Shown here: one piece after another, positions 1 to 10,021 of the stretch
How the letters are laid out: each line of letters opens with the position of its first letter
How positions within the stretch are numbered: position 1 is the first letter of the stretch
DNA from: JBKEHD01 sp046710445
Lineage (GTDB): Bacteria > Pseudomonadota > Alphaproteobacteria > Rickettsiales > Midichloriaceae
NCBI GenBank assembly: GCA_046710445.1
Contig: JBKEHD010000025.1
Coordinates: 1 to 13,991 of the forward strand
Length of the DNA stretch: 13,991 nt
Reading direction: 5' to 3'
Notes under the pieces: generated by a model
Database searches by the model: none
What the model saw: the letters and a program-made list of their open reading frames with translations, nothing else
What the model was told of the DNA's origin: nothing
Position numbers and translations under genes: made by a program

Positions 1-11
1 TATTATTTTTT

Positions 12-77
12 GTTACTTTTTGTGCCATATATGTTACCTTTATAAGTTACTTTTATTTTATCTTTTTTAGTAACTTA
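12..77. repeat. Direct GTTACYTTT repeats plus 9-bp dyad upstream of the transferase gene
   Basis: The 9-mer GTTACYTTT occurs three times, at 12-20, 33-41 and 46-54. The last copy overlaps the left arm of an inverted repeat, TAAGTTACT at 43-51 and AGTAACTTA at 69-77, with a 17-nt T-rich loop. The right arm ends 22 bases before the start codon at 100, so this could be an operator or a 5' leader hairpin of that gene. The region is also the edge of the window, so more copies may lie to the left. No good -35/-10 pair could be assigned. In such AT-rich DNA a short repeat can arise by chance. Confidence 0.3.
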
Positions 78-99
78 CACAAAGTATATTACACCCTCT

Positions 100-1716
100 A
101 TGAATTTATTTCATAATAAATATTTACATTTTTTATTAGGCGCAACATGTCTTATTGTATTAATTAACTTAATTTTCACCTGGGGTCGTCTTATTTCTGA
201 TGATCCCATGACATATAAATTAATGATTATTACAATTAATATTGGATTTTCTTTTATTTTAATTTCTTTATTTTCTATTTATAGATTTTTCTTTATTCCT
301 TTTTATATAATATTTTTATTTTTCGGTGCTTTATTAGGGTATTTTAACTTTATTTTTGGAATAAAGTTAAATGTATATTTGCTTGAGTGTACTTTTAACA
401 CTAATTTTGAAGAAGCGTCTACTTTTTTTGATTTTAACTTAGTATTGTGGTTGGTTTTCTTATGGTTAATACCATCTATATTATTAATAAAATACAGAAA
501 TTTACTGAAAATAAAATTAAAGAAAAAATTTAAAATAACTTTTTATTCTATAGTAGGTGGTCTTTTGATATTATACATACCTATGGTTTTTATAAATAAA
601 ATAAATCCTATAGTTTTCCAACAACATTTATTAGCAACAGATCTATATCCTAGCAATTTATTCGCTAATTTAAAAATATATAATAAACATAAATTTTTCA
701 AAAAAAACAAAGATAAAGTTGATATATTATCAAATTATAATTTCACTTTTGATGATAAAGATATAAAAATAGTTTTGATATTAGGAGAGTCAGCAAGAAA
801 TGATAAATTTGCTTTAAATGGTTATAAAAGAAACACAACACCTAACTTAAGCAAAGTATCTGGATTAGTTAGTTTTAAAAATAGTTATTCTTTAGCAACA
901 TATACCATAGCCGGTTTAAAAAATATCTTTAGAATAAATCCTAATAAAAACGAAACAAACCTTATATCAATATTTAATACTTTAAAATTTAAAACTTATT
1001 GGATCAGTGCACAATCTTTTGTTGATGATATAAATTTAATAGCAAGTGAAGCACAGAATATGCTCACTAAAGAAATTGTTATACATAAAACAAAAATTCC
1101 GTTAAGAGATGAAAATTTATTAATACCTTTACAGGAAGAACTAAAAAAACCTGATAACTCATTGATTATACTGCATACTTTAGGTAGTCATAGAACATAT
1201 GATGATAGATATACAGAGAATTTTAATAAATACAAACCAACATGTTCAAATATAAATGAAAAATCTTTATTCAAAAAATTATTTAAAAGAAATTCATGTT
1301 ACACAAAAAAGGAAGCAGGAAATTCATATGATAACAGTATATTGTATACAGATTATTTTTTAAGTGAGGTAATAAAGGAATTACAAGGACATAAAGCAAT
1401 GATGATATATATATCAGATCATGGTGAGTCATTGGGAGAAAATGGAATATATTCACATAGTCATGAATATACTACAGCACCAAAAGAACAATTACATATA
1501 CCTTATATGTTATGGTTTTCAGATAAAATGTTAAAAGAACCTGGGATTCAAGAAAATATAAATAAAGCAGAGAAAAATCAAAATATAAAAATTGATCAAA
1601 GTACGGTAATACATTCAATATTAGATTGTATAAATGTGAAATCAGAATTTATAGATAAAAGAAAGAGCATATGCTCATCAGAGTTAGGAAAAGGAATTGT
1701 TTTTGCACAAAGATAG
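100..1716 (+). CDS. Phosphoethanolamine transferase, EptA-like (inner-membrane sulfatase-fold enzyme)
   Basis: Members of this family move phosphoethanolamine from phosphatidylethanolamine onto lipid A or core sugars at the periplasmic face of the inner membrane. The N-terminal part shows about five hydrophobic segments (roughly residues 10-29, 41-59, 64-88, 112-132, 148-166), as in EptA, followed by a soluble sulfatase-type domain from about 220. Visible motifs are GESAR (E230, metal ligand) followed by NGYKRNTTP, the nucleophile region LATYTI with T267 as the likely phospho-acceptor threonine, HTLGSH (359-364), SDHGESLGE with D440 and H441 as metal ligands, and a histidine-rich SHSHEY stretch. 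Two cysteine pairs remain (C382/C400 and C510/C525), while the cysteine that normally follows the nucleophile (LPCMF in E. coli EptA) is replaced by LKNIF. The 538-residue length is normal for the family. The start at 100 gives a typical cytoplasmic N-terminus; no ribosome binding site is visible. The gene is convergent with hemB. The exact acceptor (lipid A, core or another glycolipid) cannot be told. Confidence 0.88.
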   Translation: MNLFHNKYLHFLLGATCLIVLINLIFTWGRLISDDPMTYKLMIITINIGFSFILISLFSIYRFFFIPFYIIFLFFGALLGYFNFIFGIKLNVYLLECTFNTNFEEASTFFDFNLVLWLVFLWLIPSILLIKYRNLLKIKLKKKFKITFYSIVGGLLILYIPMVFINKINPIVFQQHLLATDLYPSNLFANLKIYNKHKFFKKNKDKVDILSNYNFTFDDKDIKIVLILGESARNDKFALNGYKRNTTPNLSKVSGLVSFKNSYSLATYTIAGLKNIFRINPNKNETNLISIFNTLKFKTYWISAQSFVDDINLIASEAQNMLTKEIVIHKTKIPLRDENLLIPLQEELKKPDNSLIILHTLGSHRTYDDRYTENFNKYKPTCSNINEKSLFKKLFKRNSCYTKKEAGNSYDNSILYTDYFLSEVIKELQGHKAMMIYISDHGESLGENGIYSHSHEYTTAPKEQLHIPYMLWFSDKMLKEPGIQENINKAEKNQNIKIDQSTVIHSILDCINVKSEFIDKRKSICSSELGKGIVFAQR

Positions 1717-1766
1717 GCTAATATTTTTTTTAATATGAATATAAAAATTGAATCAGATAAAAAGAA

Positions 1767-1857
1767 TCCTAACAAAGGAGGGCAACCTTTAAGTACAATG
1801 ATATAGATAAAATTGTTAGGAAGAAAATATGAGAAGAGATGTACTTAAAGGCAGCCC
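1767..1857. repeat. Interleaved inverted repeats (pseudoknot-like) in the convergent intergenic region
   Basis: Two inverted repeats cross each other. Pair A is TCCTAACAA at 1767-1775 with TTGTTAGGA at 1813-1821 (9 bp, perfect). Pair B is CCTTTAAGTACA at 1786-1797 with TGTACTTAAAGG at 1840-1851 (12 bp, perfect), extended past a 2-nt mismatch by GGGC at 1780-1783 with GCCC at 1854-1857. The order A-B-A'-B' is that of an H-type pseudoknot or of two mutually exclusive hairpins. The B arms can also be read as 18-bp terminal inverted repeats of a 78-bp miniature element. The whole 1717-1941 gap otherwise holds no gene that can be supported; neither strand shows a classic GC-rich terminator with a T-tail. 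Confidence 0.6.
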
Positions 1858-1941
1858 ATATCACAACGAAACAACTATAACATACGTATAATATAAAGGT
1901 CAACGATAATTATATATATAATACTTTTATACTAAAATTGA

Positions 1942-2937
1942 TTATGAATTTATATGTTTTGCTACTTCAACAGCTGCATAACTAATAATTCCTGAAGCTC
2001 CAGCTCTTTTTAAAGCGATAAAACTTTCTATCATTGCATCTTTAAAGTCAAACACTTGATTTTCTGCTGCCATTTTAATCATGGAATATTCCCCACTTAC
2101 TTGATAAGAAAAAATTGGTATATTATGCTTTTTTCTAGCTTTTTCTATAATATCAAGATAAAAAATACCAGGTTTTATTATAATAGAATCAGCTCCTTCT
2201 GATATATCAAGAGAGATTTCATTTAGTGATTCATTTGAATTTCTAATATCCATTTGATAACTACTTTTATCTATTTTTAATTTAATTTTAGATCCAATTG
2301 CATCACGAAAAGGTCCATAAAGACATGACGCATATTTTACTGAATAAGAACATATTTGCACATCATAAAAATGATTACTTTCTAATGTTTCTCGTATTTT
2401 TCCAATTCTACCATCCATCATATCTGATGGAGCAAGAATATCAAATCCAGCTTCTGCTAATACCAAAGACTGTTTACATAATATATCAACAGTTTTGTCA
2501 TTCAATACATTTCCTTCTACACATGTTATACCATCATGACCATCTAATGTGTATGGATCAAGTGCTACATCACCTATTATACCTATGTCAGAAAATTTAT
2601 CTTTTATGTTTTTTATAGCCCTACACATTAAATTATTAGAATTATATGCTTCTTTTGCATTATAACTTTTTTTGTTTTGTTCAATACATGGAAAAATCAT
2701 AAATACTTTTATCCCAATATTTACAGCATTTTTAATTTCTTTCAATAAATTATCAATACTTAACCTATATACACCAGGCATAGTTTGTATTGGGTCTTTT
2801 ATATTTATTCCCTCAGAAATAAAATAAGGTTGTATTAAATTTGATATTTTTATATTATTTTCTGCAATTAAATCTCTACTCCAATTTTTATTGCGTGTTC
2901 TTCTCAGTCTAGTATATGGATGCTTAATATGAATCAT
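1942..2937 (-). CDS. hemB: Delta-aminolevulinic acid dehydratase (porphobilinogen synthase)
   Basis: This cytoplasmic enzyme condenses two 5-aminolevulinate molecules into porphobilinogen, an early shared step of heme synthesis. The 331-residue length is standard. The two Schiff-base lysines are present: K201 in SVKYAS, ahead of LYGPFRDA, and K255 in IIKPG. Other family blocks seen are MPGVYRL (53-59), the metal loop DVALDPYT (123-130), the SSYQMD substrate loop (225-230) and SYQVSGEYSMI (277-287). The loop has Asp at the positions that are Cys in zinc enzymes, as in magnesium-type alphaproteobacterial and plant enzymes. The residue after YTL, normally His (THGxDG), is Asp132. The start at 2937 gives the expected N-terminus with PYTRLRRTR; no Shine-Dalgarno sequence is seen. 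The gene lies downstream of the 5S gene on the same strand and is convergent with the transferase gene. It implies that the organism makes at least part of its heme itself. Confidence 0.97.
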   Translation of the reverse strand: MIHIKHPYTRLRRTRNKNWSRDLIAENNIKISNLIQPYFISEGINIKDPIQTMPGVYRLSIDNLLKEIKNAVNIGIKVFMIFPCIEQNKKSYNAKEAYNSNNLMCRAIKNIKDKFSDIGIIGDVALDPYTLDGHDGITCVEGNVLNDKTVDILCKQSLVLAEAGFDILAPSDMMDGRIGKIRETLESNHFYDVQICSYSVKYASCLYGPFRDAIGSKIKLKIDKSSYQMDIRNSNESLNEISLDISEGADSIIIKPGIFYLDIIEKARKKHNIPIFSYQVSGEYSMIKMAAENQVFDFKDAMIESFIALKRAGASGIISYAAVEVAKHINS

Positions 2938-2958
2938 AAAATATAAATATAGTTAGTC

Positions 2959-2990
2959 TAAAATACTATGTATTTAAATATAGTATTTTA
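2959..2990. promoter_or_regulatory. 11-bp dyad upstream of hemB (possible operator or leader hairpin)
   Basis: TAAAATACTAT at 2959-2969 is perfectly inverted as ATAGTATTTTA at 2980-2990, with a 10-nt spacer containing TTTAAAT. It lies 22 bases upstream of the hemB start. It could be an operator, a 5' leader hairpin or a weak end signal for the rRNA transcript arriving from 5S. It does not match a regulator site recognised here, and the AT-only sequence limits confidence. The rest of 2938-3098 is AT-rich, with a second small palindrome at 3054-3070. Confidence 0.4.
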
Positions 2991-3098
2991 ATTAATTACA
3001 AATTTTCACTTATATATAATAAGTTTAAAAAAAATGATATAAAACATTGTATGTATAAGATAATCTTATAAAAGAAAAAAATGACGTGATTTATGGAT

Positions 3099-3252
3099 TA
3101 AATAAACTGATTAATAGGAATGGCAACTACCTACTCTCCCGTGTCTTAAGACAAAGTACCATCGGCGATGAGGCTCTTCACTTCTGAGTTCGGCATGGTA
3201 TCAGGTGTTTCATCCTCTCTATAATTGCCATACCTATTAATCAGTTTATTTA
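3099..3252 (-). repeat. Perfect 20-bp inverted repeat enclosing the 5S gene (rRNA processing stem)
   Basis: The 20 bases at 3099-3118 are the exact reverse complement of those at 3233-3252. Past a single mismatch (3119/3232) pairing continues for about 7 bp into helix I of 5S itself (3120-3126 with 3225-3231). In the transcript this makes a long, almost unbroken stem that presents both ends of 5S to a processing nuclease such as RNase III or RNase E. There is no T-run immediately after it, so it does not look like a standard intrinsic terminator. Confidence 0.8.
3119..3232 (-). rRNA. rrf: 5S ribosomal RNA
   Basis: On the minus strand the sequence contains the strongly conserved 5S blocks CCATGCCGAACTCAGAAGTG (loop B/helix III region), CGCCGATGGTA and GGGAGAGTAGG, with ends TGGCAA and TTGCCA pairing as helix I. 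The length of about 114 nt is normal. It follows the 23S gene on the same strand with a spacer of about 107 nt that carries only processing-stem arms and no tRNA. The exact mature ends are inferred from helix I and may be off by a few bases. It is presumably cotranscribed with 23S from the promoter at 6199-6227. Confidence 0.95.
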
Positions 3253-3258
3253 GTAGTA

Positions 3259-3339
3259 AATAAAATATTGTTTCGCTCCCTTTGAGTATATTCTTCTTAT
3301 TAATGGATACAAAAATTGCACTATATATACGCTATATAA

Positions 3340-3349
<10 letters not shown>
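3259..3349 (-). repeat. 3' arms of the 23S long-range processing stems
   Basis: Two stretches here pair with the region in front of 23S. The outer arm, AATAAAATATTGTTTC at 3259-3274, is the perfect reverse complement of 6157-6172 (16 bp). The inner arm at 3306-3349 matches the reverse complement of 6100-6146 over about 44 nt with three mismatches and three unpaired bases. The inner arm ends at the 3' end of mature 23S, so pairing would close the rRNA into a loop with a double-stranded base, as RNase III needs in other bacteria. Confidence 0.8.
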
Positions 3350-6099
<2,750 letters not shown>

Positions 6100-6106
<7 letters not shown>

Positions 6107-6172
6107 CTATTATAAATAGCGTATAATATAGAGCAATTTTTGCATCAGCTATATTTGAAACAATATTTTATT
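6100..6172 (-). repeat. 5' leader and arms of the 23S processing stems
   Basis: The inner arm (6100-6146) and outer arm (6157-6172) pair with 3306-3349 and 3259-3274, so the 23S leader folds onto the 23S-5S spacer. On the minus strand the inner arm also holds TGCTCTATA (6127-6135), which matches 8 of 9 bases of the start of the boxA antitermination element known from bacterial rRNA leaders (TGCTCTTTA). The boxA reading is tentative because it lies inside the stem. Confidence 0.7.
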
Positions 6173-6198
6173 CACTTTGTCAAAGAAAGTATGAACAG

Positions 6199-6227
6199 TT
6201 TATACGTGAAAAATAACACCCCGTCAA
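6199..6227 (-). promoter_or_regulatory. Sigma70-type promoter of the 23S-5S unit
   Basis: On the minus strand TTGACG (plus 6222-6227) and TATAAA (plus 6199-6204) are separated by exactly 17 bases, a near-consensus sigma70 promoter. Transcription would start near 6192, about 85 nt before mature 23S. It lies only 15 bases beyond the pgsA stop codon, so the rRNA unit does not depend on readthrough from the protein genes. The -10 is preceded by TTTCACG, giving a 13-mer that recurs at 13629-13641. Confidence 0.75.
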
Positions 6228-6238
6228 GGGCTATTTTT
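6209..6238 (-). terminator. Terminator-like hairpin after pgsA, overlapping the rRNA promoter
   Basis: Immediately after the pgsA stop the minus strand reads AAAAATA, a single G, CCC, loop TTGAC, GGG, GTGT, TATTTTT: a 7-bp A/T stem plus a 3-bp G/C stem with a small asymmetric internal loop, ending in a T-run. It could end the pgsA transcript and, being symmetric, act in both directions. The loop bases are the first five of the -35 hexamer of the 23S promoter. The GC core is short, so strength is uncertain. Confidence 0.45.
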
Positions 6239-6241
6239 AAA

Positions 6242-6790
6242 TTATTTGAAATGCTTCATTCCTCCACTCAAATAAGAGTACCCAGTTATGACTGTTAACC
6301 CAGCAGAAACCCACAACACAAACTCACCTATCGTATCAAAATATTGTATCCCAGATATATCCTCACCTATTAATAAAATGGTAATTGCCAACATCTGTGT
6401 TGCAGTCTTAACCTTTCCTAGATAACTTACAGGAATATTAATCTTTATTTTTAATTCCGCCAAATACTCTCGCATCCCAGAAACTAAAATTTCCCTACAT
6501 AATATAACAACCGACGGTAAAACTGGAGCTATATCACGATCAACCATCATCATCAAAGTTGCAGCCACTAGCATTTTATCAGCTATAGGATCCAATACCT
6601 TACCAAAATTTGATTGCACTTTCCAAATTCTAGCTAAAAATCCATCAAAATAATCAGTAATACTTGCAAATATAAATATACATACCACTAAATAATGTGA
6701 AAATTTAGAATCAATATAAAATCCGGCAATAAGCACAGGTATTAATAGCACCCTAATAATAGTAAGAGCATTTGGGATATTCTTTAACAT
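6242..6790 (-). CDS. pgsA: CDP-diacylglycerol--glycerol-3-phosphate 3-phosphatidyltransferase
   Basis: This inner-membrane enzyme makes phosphatidylglycerophosphate from CDP-diacylglycerol and glycerol 3-phosphate, the committed step to phosphatidylglycerol and cardiolipin. The CDP-alcohol phosphotransferase signature is complete and correctly spaced: D46, D49-G50, A53-R54, then eight residues to G63, D67 and D71. Several hydrophobic segments are visible (about 8-24, 32-45, 72-83, 86-98, 130-142, 154-170). NIPNALTIIRVLLIP at the N-terminus is typical of PgsA, not of phosphatidylserine synthases. The length of 182 residues is standard. It begins 24 bases after the uvrC stop, an order also found in E. 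coli (uvrC-pgsA), so the two are probably one transcript. The stop is followed at once by the terminator-like hairpin and the 23S promoter. Confidence 0.95.
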   Translation of the reverse strand: MLKNIPNALTIIRVLLIPVLIAGFYIDSKFSHYLVVCIFIFASITDYFDGFLARIWKVQSNFGKVLDPIADKMLVAATLMMMVDRDIAPVLPSVVILCREILVSGMREYLAELKIKINIPVSYLGKVKTATQMLAITILLIGEDISGIQYFDTIGEFVLWVSAGLTVITGYSYLSGGMKHFK

Positions 6791-6814
6791 GTTACGATTA
6801 TATAAATTTTGCTG

Positions 6815-8650
6815 TCAAACTTTATGTATATACTGAAAAATAATTTTTGCCAATTTTTGATTAAAGCCTACTAATTGCGAAATATCATATTGACTCGCCA
6901 ACATTAAATTAGCAACAGAGCCAAAATTTGATAATAAAATTTTCTTTCTTTTTATCCCAACCCCTGGGATTAAATCTAATGCAGATTTATTAGAAGCCCC
7001 ACTCATCATCTTTCTATGTGAAATTACTGCAAATTTATGCGCTTCGTCCCTTATTTTTTGCAAAAACAATAACAACTTATCATCTTTTTTTAATTGAAAT
7101 TGAGAACGATTATTTTGGTGAAAGAATTCTCTACCAGCATTTCTATCTTTCCCTTTTGACATTGCGACAACAGGAACCTGAACAATTCCCAATTTCAATA
7201 ATTCAGATTGAACAGCAGAAAGCTGCCCCTTCCCCCCATCAATTAACAAAAGATCGGGTAAATCCCGTTCATTTTTAGAAAATCTACGCCTAATAACATC
7301 TCTAAACATACCATAATCATCAACAACCCCATTGAAATCATTTTTTTCAAATTTATATTTTCTATATTCACCTTTTAAAAATCCACTATTATCAACCACA
7401 ACAACACATCCTACAGGACAATCCCCTTGATTATGACTATTATCATACACCTCTATCTTTTGAGGGATACTTGGCAACTCGAAAATCCTAGATAACCCTT
7501 TAAATAACTCTACATTGCCCAAATATTTCTTTATATAATCATCATATAAATTCTTAGTGTTGTTTTTTATAAATTCCATCACACTCTTTTCCTCAGTTAA
7601 TCTAGGGACAATCATATTGACCACCCCTACATTTTTCGAGTTCAAAAATTTAACCAATGTTTTTTTATTTTTTAATGTTACATTACTCCATATTTTTTGG
7701 GGACAAGGCCTTTTTTCATAAAACTGAACAATGATTTTTTCCAAAACTTCATCCTCCTTTATCAAAAACTCCTCTTTGAAAAATTCTACTTTATTACCTA
7801 AACTCCTTCCATTACGAATTATATAAATATGTACACACCAAAATTCATACCCATCTTCTTTATAAAAATAAAAAATATCTATATCAGAATCTACCAAAGC
7901 ACAAAATACATTTTTGGATTGAATATATGTAAGTAACTCTATCTTATCTCTAATTGCTGCAGCATCTTCGTAATACAAGCTTTCACTTAAATTATTCATC
8001 TGCGTAATCAACTTATTTTGCAATTCTTTACTTTTCCCTTGTAAAAATAATTTACATTGCTCAACAAAACCTTTATATCTTTCAGATTCTATATAACCCA
8101 TGCACGGAGCGCTACATCTCTTTATTTGATACATCAAACATGGTCTTTTTCTAGAATGAAAATAACTATCTGAACAACTACGTAACAGAAAAATTTTCTG
8201 CAATTCAACAATGGTATTATCTAATTTATTAGCAGATAAAAAGGGGCCGAAATACATATTGTCTTTACATTTAGTACTTCTTGTTTTTATCAATCTGGGG
8301 AAATCATGCTTTATATCTACTGCAATATAAGGATACGACTTGTCATCCTTAAGTAAAATATTGTATTTTGGTTTATGATTTTTTATAAAATCAGACTCTA
8401 ATATCAAAGCTTCAGTTTCAGTATTAGTTATTACAACCTCAACATCATACACCAAAGATACCATCATTTTTAATCTATTAGGCAAATCACCAACATTCGA
8501 GTACTGAATCACTCTTTTTGATAAATTCTTCGCTTTGCCTATATATAATACTTTGTTGTCACTACCAAGCATCTTATATATACCAGGTTTATCCCCCAAA
8601 ACCTTCGCTACTCTTTTTATAACACTTATACCCCTTGTTATTTCAAGCAT
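6815..8650 (-). CDS. uvrC: UvrABC excinuclease subunit C
   Basis: UvrC makes both cuts flanking bulky DNA lesions in nucleotide excision repair, after loading by UvrA and UvrB. The domain order is complete. The N-terminal GIY-YIG nuclease has GIY at 23-25, YIG at 36-38, R46 and the metal ligand E83. Four cysteines (C159, C171, C179, C183) occupy the place reported to bind an iron-sulfur cluster. A UvrB-binding coiled-coil UVR motif lies at about 206-242. The C-terminal RNase H-like nuclease shows D403 (VYDNSH), D445 (DDYGMFR), D471 (LIDGGKGQ) and H538. A helix-hairpin-helix pair (about 556-609) contains LIPGVGIKRKK. The 611-residue length matches E. coli (610). It lies 54 bases after ftsZ and 24 bases before pgsA. 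No ribosome binding site is seen; the start at 8650 puts GIY at the usual distance. Confidence 0.97.
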   Translation of the reverse strand: MLEITRGISVIKRVAKVLGDKPGIYKMLGSDNKVLYIGKAKNLSKRVIQYSNVGDLPNRLKMMVSLVYDVEVVITNTETEALILESDFIKNHKPKYNILLKDDKSYPYIAVDIKHDFPRLIKTRSTKCKDNMYFGPFLSANKLDNTIVELQKIFLLRSCSDSYFHSRKRPCLMYQIKRCSAPCMGYIESERYKGFVEQCKLFLQGKSKELQNKLITQMNNLSESLYYEDAAAIRDKIELLTYIQSKNVFCALVDSDIDIFYFYKEDGYEFWCVHIYIIRNGRSLGNKVEFFKEEFLIKEDEVLEKIIVQFYEKRPCPQKIWSNVTLKNKKTLVKFLNSKNVGVVNMIVPRLTEEKSVMEFIKNNTKNLYDDYIKKYLGNVELFKGLSRIFELPSIPQKIEVYDNSHNQGDCPVGCVVVVDNSGFLKGEYRKYKFEKNDFNGVVDDYGMFRDVIRRRFSKNERDLPDLLLIDGGKGQLSAVQSELLKLGIVQVPVVAMSKGKDRNAGREFFHQNNRSQFQLKKDDKLLLFLQKIRDEAHKFAVISHRKMMSGASNKSALDLIPGVGIKRKKILLSNFGSVANLMLASQYDISQLVGFNQKLAKIIFQYIHKV

Positions 8651-8704
8651 ATAAGAATTTTACTATTGAATATTAAATCACCCCTCTTTGATAAATCTAC
8701 TCTA

Positions 8705-9994
8705 CTAATCTTCTTTATTTTTATTCCTTAAAAAAGTTGGGATATCAAATATATTTCTTTCTTTTTTATCCTGCTTTTCGTAAAATTCACTTGGATTAGG
8801 ATCCTCTATTTTTTTATCTCTAAATTCTTCAAACCCATCTTTTTCTTGAAATCGAAATGAACTCTGCATAGATTTTTTTCCAAAATCTTGATGCAAATCA
8901 TCATCTTTTTCTATTTTTTCACTAGCTTGATCAACATCTTCCTCGACATCATCCTTTTTTAAAGCACCAGACGGCTTAGGTGCAGAAACATCTGAACCCA
9001 ACATCTCTTCTGAGATACTTTTATTAGTTTTTGCATCTATTCCAGTTGCAACAACCGATACACGCAACTTGCCATCCAAATCAACATCGAATGCAGAGCC
9101 GAATATAATATTAGCATCTGTATCCACCTCTTCCTTTATCCTATTTGCAGCTTCATCTACTTCGAAAAGAGTCATGTCCATGCCACCAGTTATATTTATC
9201 AAAACACCCCTAGCACCCTTCATAGAAGAATGATCCAATAAAGGATTTGATATAGCAGCTTCGGCAGCTTTTATAGCTCTACCATCACCTTCAGCCTCAC
9301 CTGTTCCCATCATAGCTTTTCCTCTTTCATTCATAACAGTATGAATATCTGCAAAATCTAAATTTATAAGACCTGGCTTTGTGATCAAATCAGTAACACC
9401 CTTTACACCAGCATGTAAAACTTCATCTGCCATTTTAAAAGCATCTGCAAATGTTGTTTTTTCATTAGCTAGTCTAAAAAGATTTTGATTTGGTATAATA
9501 ATTAAAGTATCAACATGTTTTTGCAATTCCTCCAATCCATCTTCTGCTACCTTCATTCTTTTAGCACCCTCAAAATGAAATGGTTTAGTAACAACTCCCA
9601 CAGTCAAAATGCCCCTTTCTTTAGCTAATTTTGCAACTATTGGAGCTCCACCAGTGCCCGTTCCACCGCCCATACCTGCTGTAATAAAAACCATATTATA
9701 GCTCTCTAAGACATGTATTATCTCATCCGCAGATTCTTCTGCAGACGCCTTACCAACCGCAGGATTAGATCCAGCACCCAACCCTTTTGTAGAAGATAAA
9801 CCTAATTTTATTTTATTTACAGCGACAGAACCTTCTAAAGCCTGAGAATCTGTGTTTGCAACAAAAAAATCAACCCCCTCAAGATTAGATGAAACCATGT
9901 TATTAACAGCATTCACACCGCCACCACCAACTCCAAATACAGCAATTCTAGGGCTTAATTCACTCTCTGTCGGTATGCTAATCTGTATACTCAT
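8705..9994 (-). CDS. ftsZ: Cell division protein FtsZ
   Basis: This tubulin-like GTPase polymerises into the Z ring at mid-cell. The GTP-binding tubulin signature GGGTGTG lies at 109-115, with GVGGGGVNAV at 21-30, and the T7 synergy loop NLDFADIHTVM, which supplies the catalytic aspartates, lies at 211-221. After the globular core (about 12-320) comes a charged, disordered linker (about 335-410) and the conserved C-terminal peptide FDIPTFLRNK, of the alphaproteobacterial DIPxFLR type, which binds FtsA and other membrane anchors. The length of 429 is ordinary, shorter than FtsZ with very long linkers in some alphaproteobacteria. It is not in a dcw cluster: its neighbours are cpoB upstream and uvrC downstream. 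The 146-base gap in front holds candidate promoters, so it is probably expressed at least partly on its own. Confidence 0.98.
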   Translation of the reverse strand: MSIQISIPTESELSPRIAVFGVGGGGVNAVNNMVSSNLEGVDFFVANTDSQALEGSVAVNKIKLGLSSTKGLGAGSNPAVGKASAEESADEIIHVLESYNMVFITAGMGGGTGTGGAPIVAKLAKERGILTVGVVTKPFHFEGAKRMKVAEDGLEELQKHVDTLIIIPNQNLFRLANEKTTFADAFKMADEVLHAGVKGVTDLITKPGLINLDFADIHTVMNERGKAMMGTGEAEGDGRAIKAAEAAISNPLLDHSSMKGARGVLINITGGMDMTLFEVDEAANRIKEEVDTDANIIFGSAFDVDLDGKLRVSVVATGIDAKTNKSISEEMLGSDVSAPKPSGALKKDDVEEDVDQASEKIEKDDDLHQDFGKKSMQSSFRFQEKDGFEEFRDKKIEDPNPSEFYEKQDKKERNIFDIPTFLRNKNKED

Positions 9995-10021
9995 ATCATT
10001 AATAAATTCTTTGTTTCATAT

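Noticed and set aside
1767..1857. tmRNA, 4.5S RNA or 6S RNA as identity of the structured gap
   Set aside because: None of the conserved strings of those RNAs (tag peptide, GGAAGCAGCC-type SRP loop, tRNA-like end) is present.
1829..1891. Short frame MRRDVLKGSPYHNETTITYV and a 23-codon frame at 1735
   Set aside because: Too short, no ribosome binding site, and they cross the inverted-repeat arms, which explain the sequence better.
3072..3098. Intrinsic terminator after 5S
   Set aside because: There is a T-run on the minus strand but it is separated from the 5S stem by about 15 bases and has no GC-rich hairpin of its own.
6157..6180. Second rRNA promoter starting at TTGACA (minus strand, near 6173-6180)
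   Set aside because: A good -35 is present but no acceptable -10 lies 16-18 bases downstream; the sequence there is a processing-stem arm.
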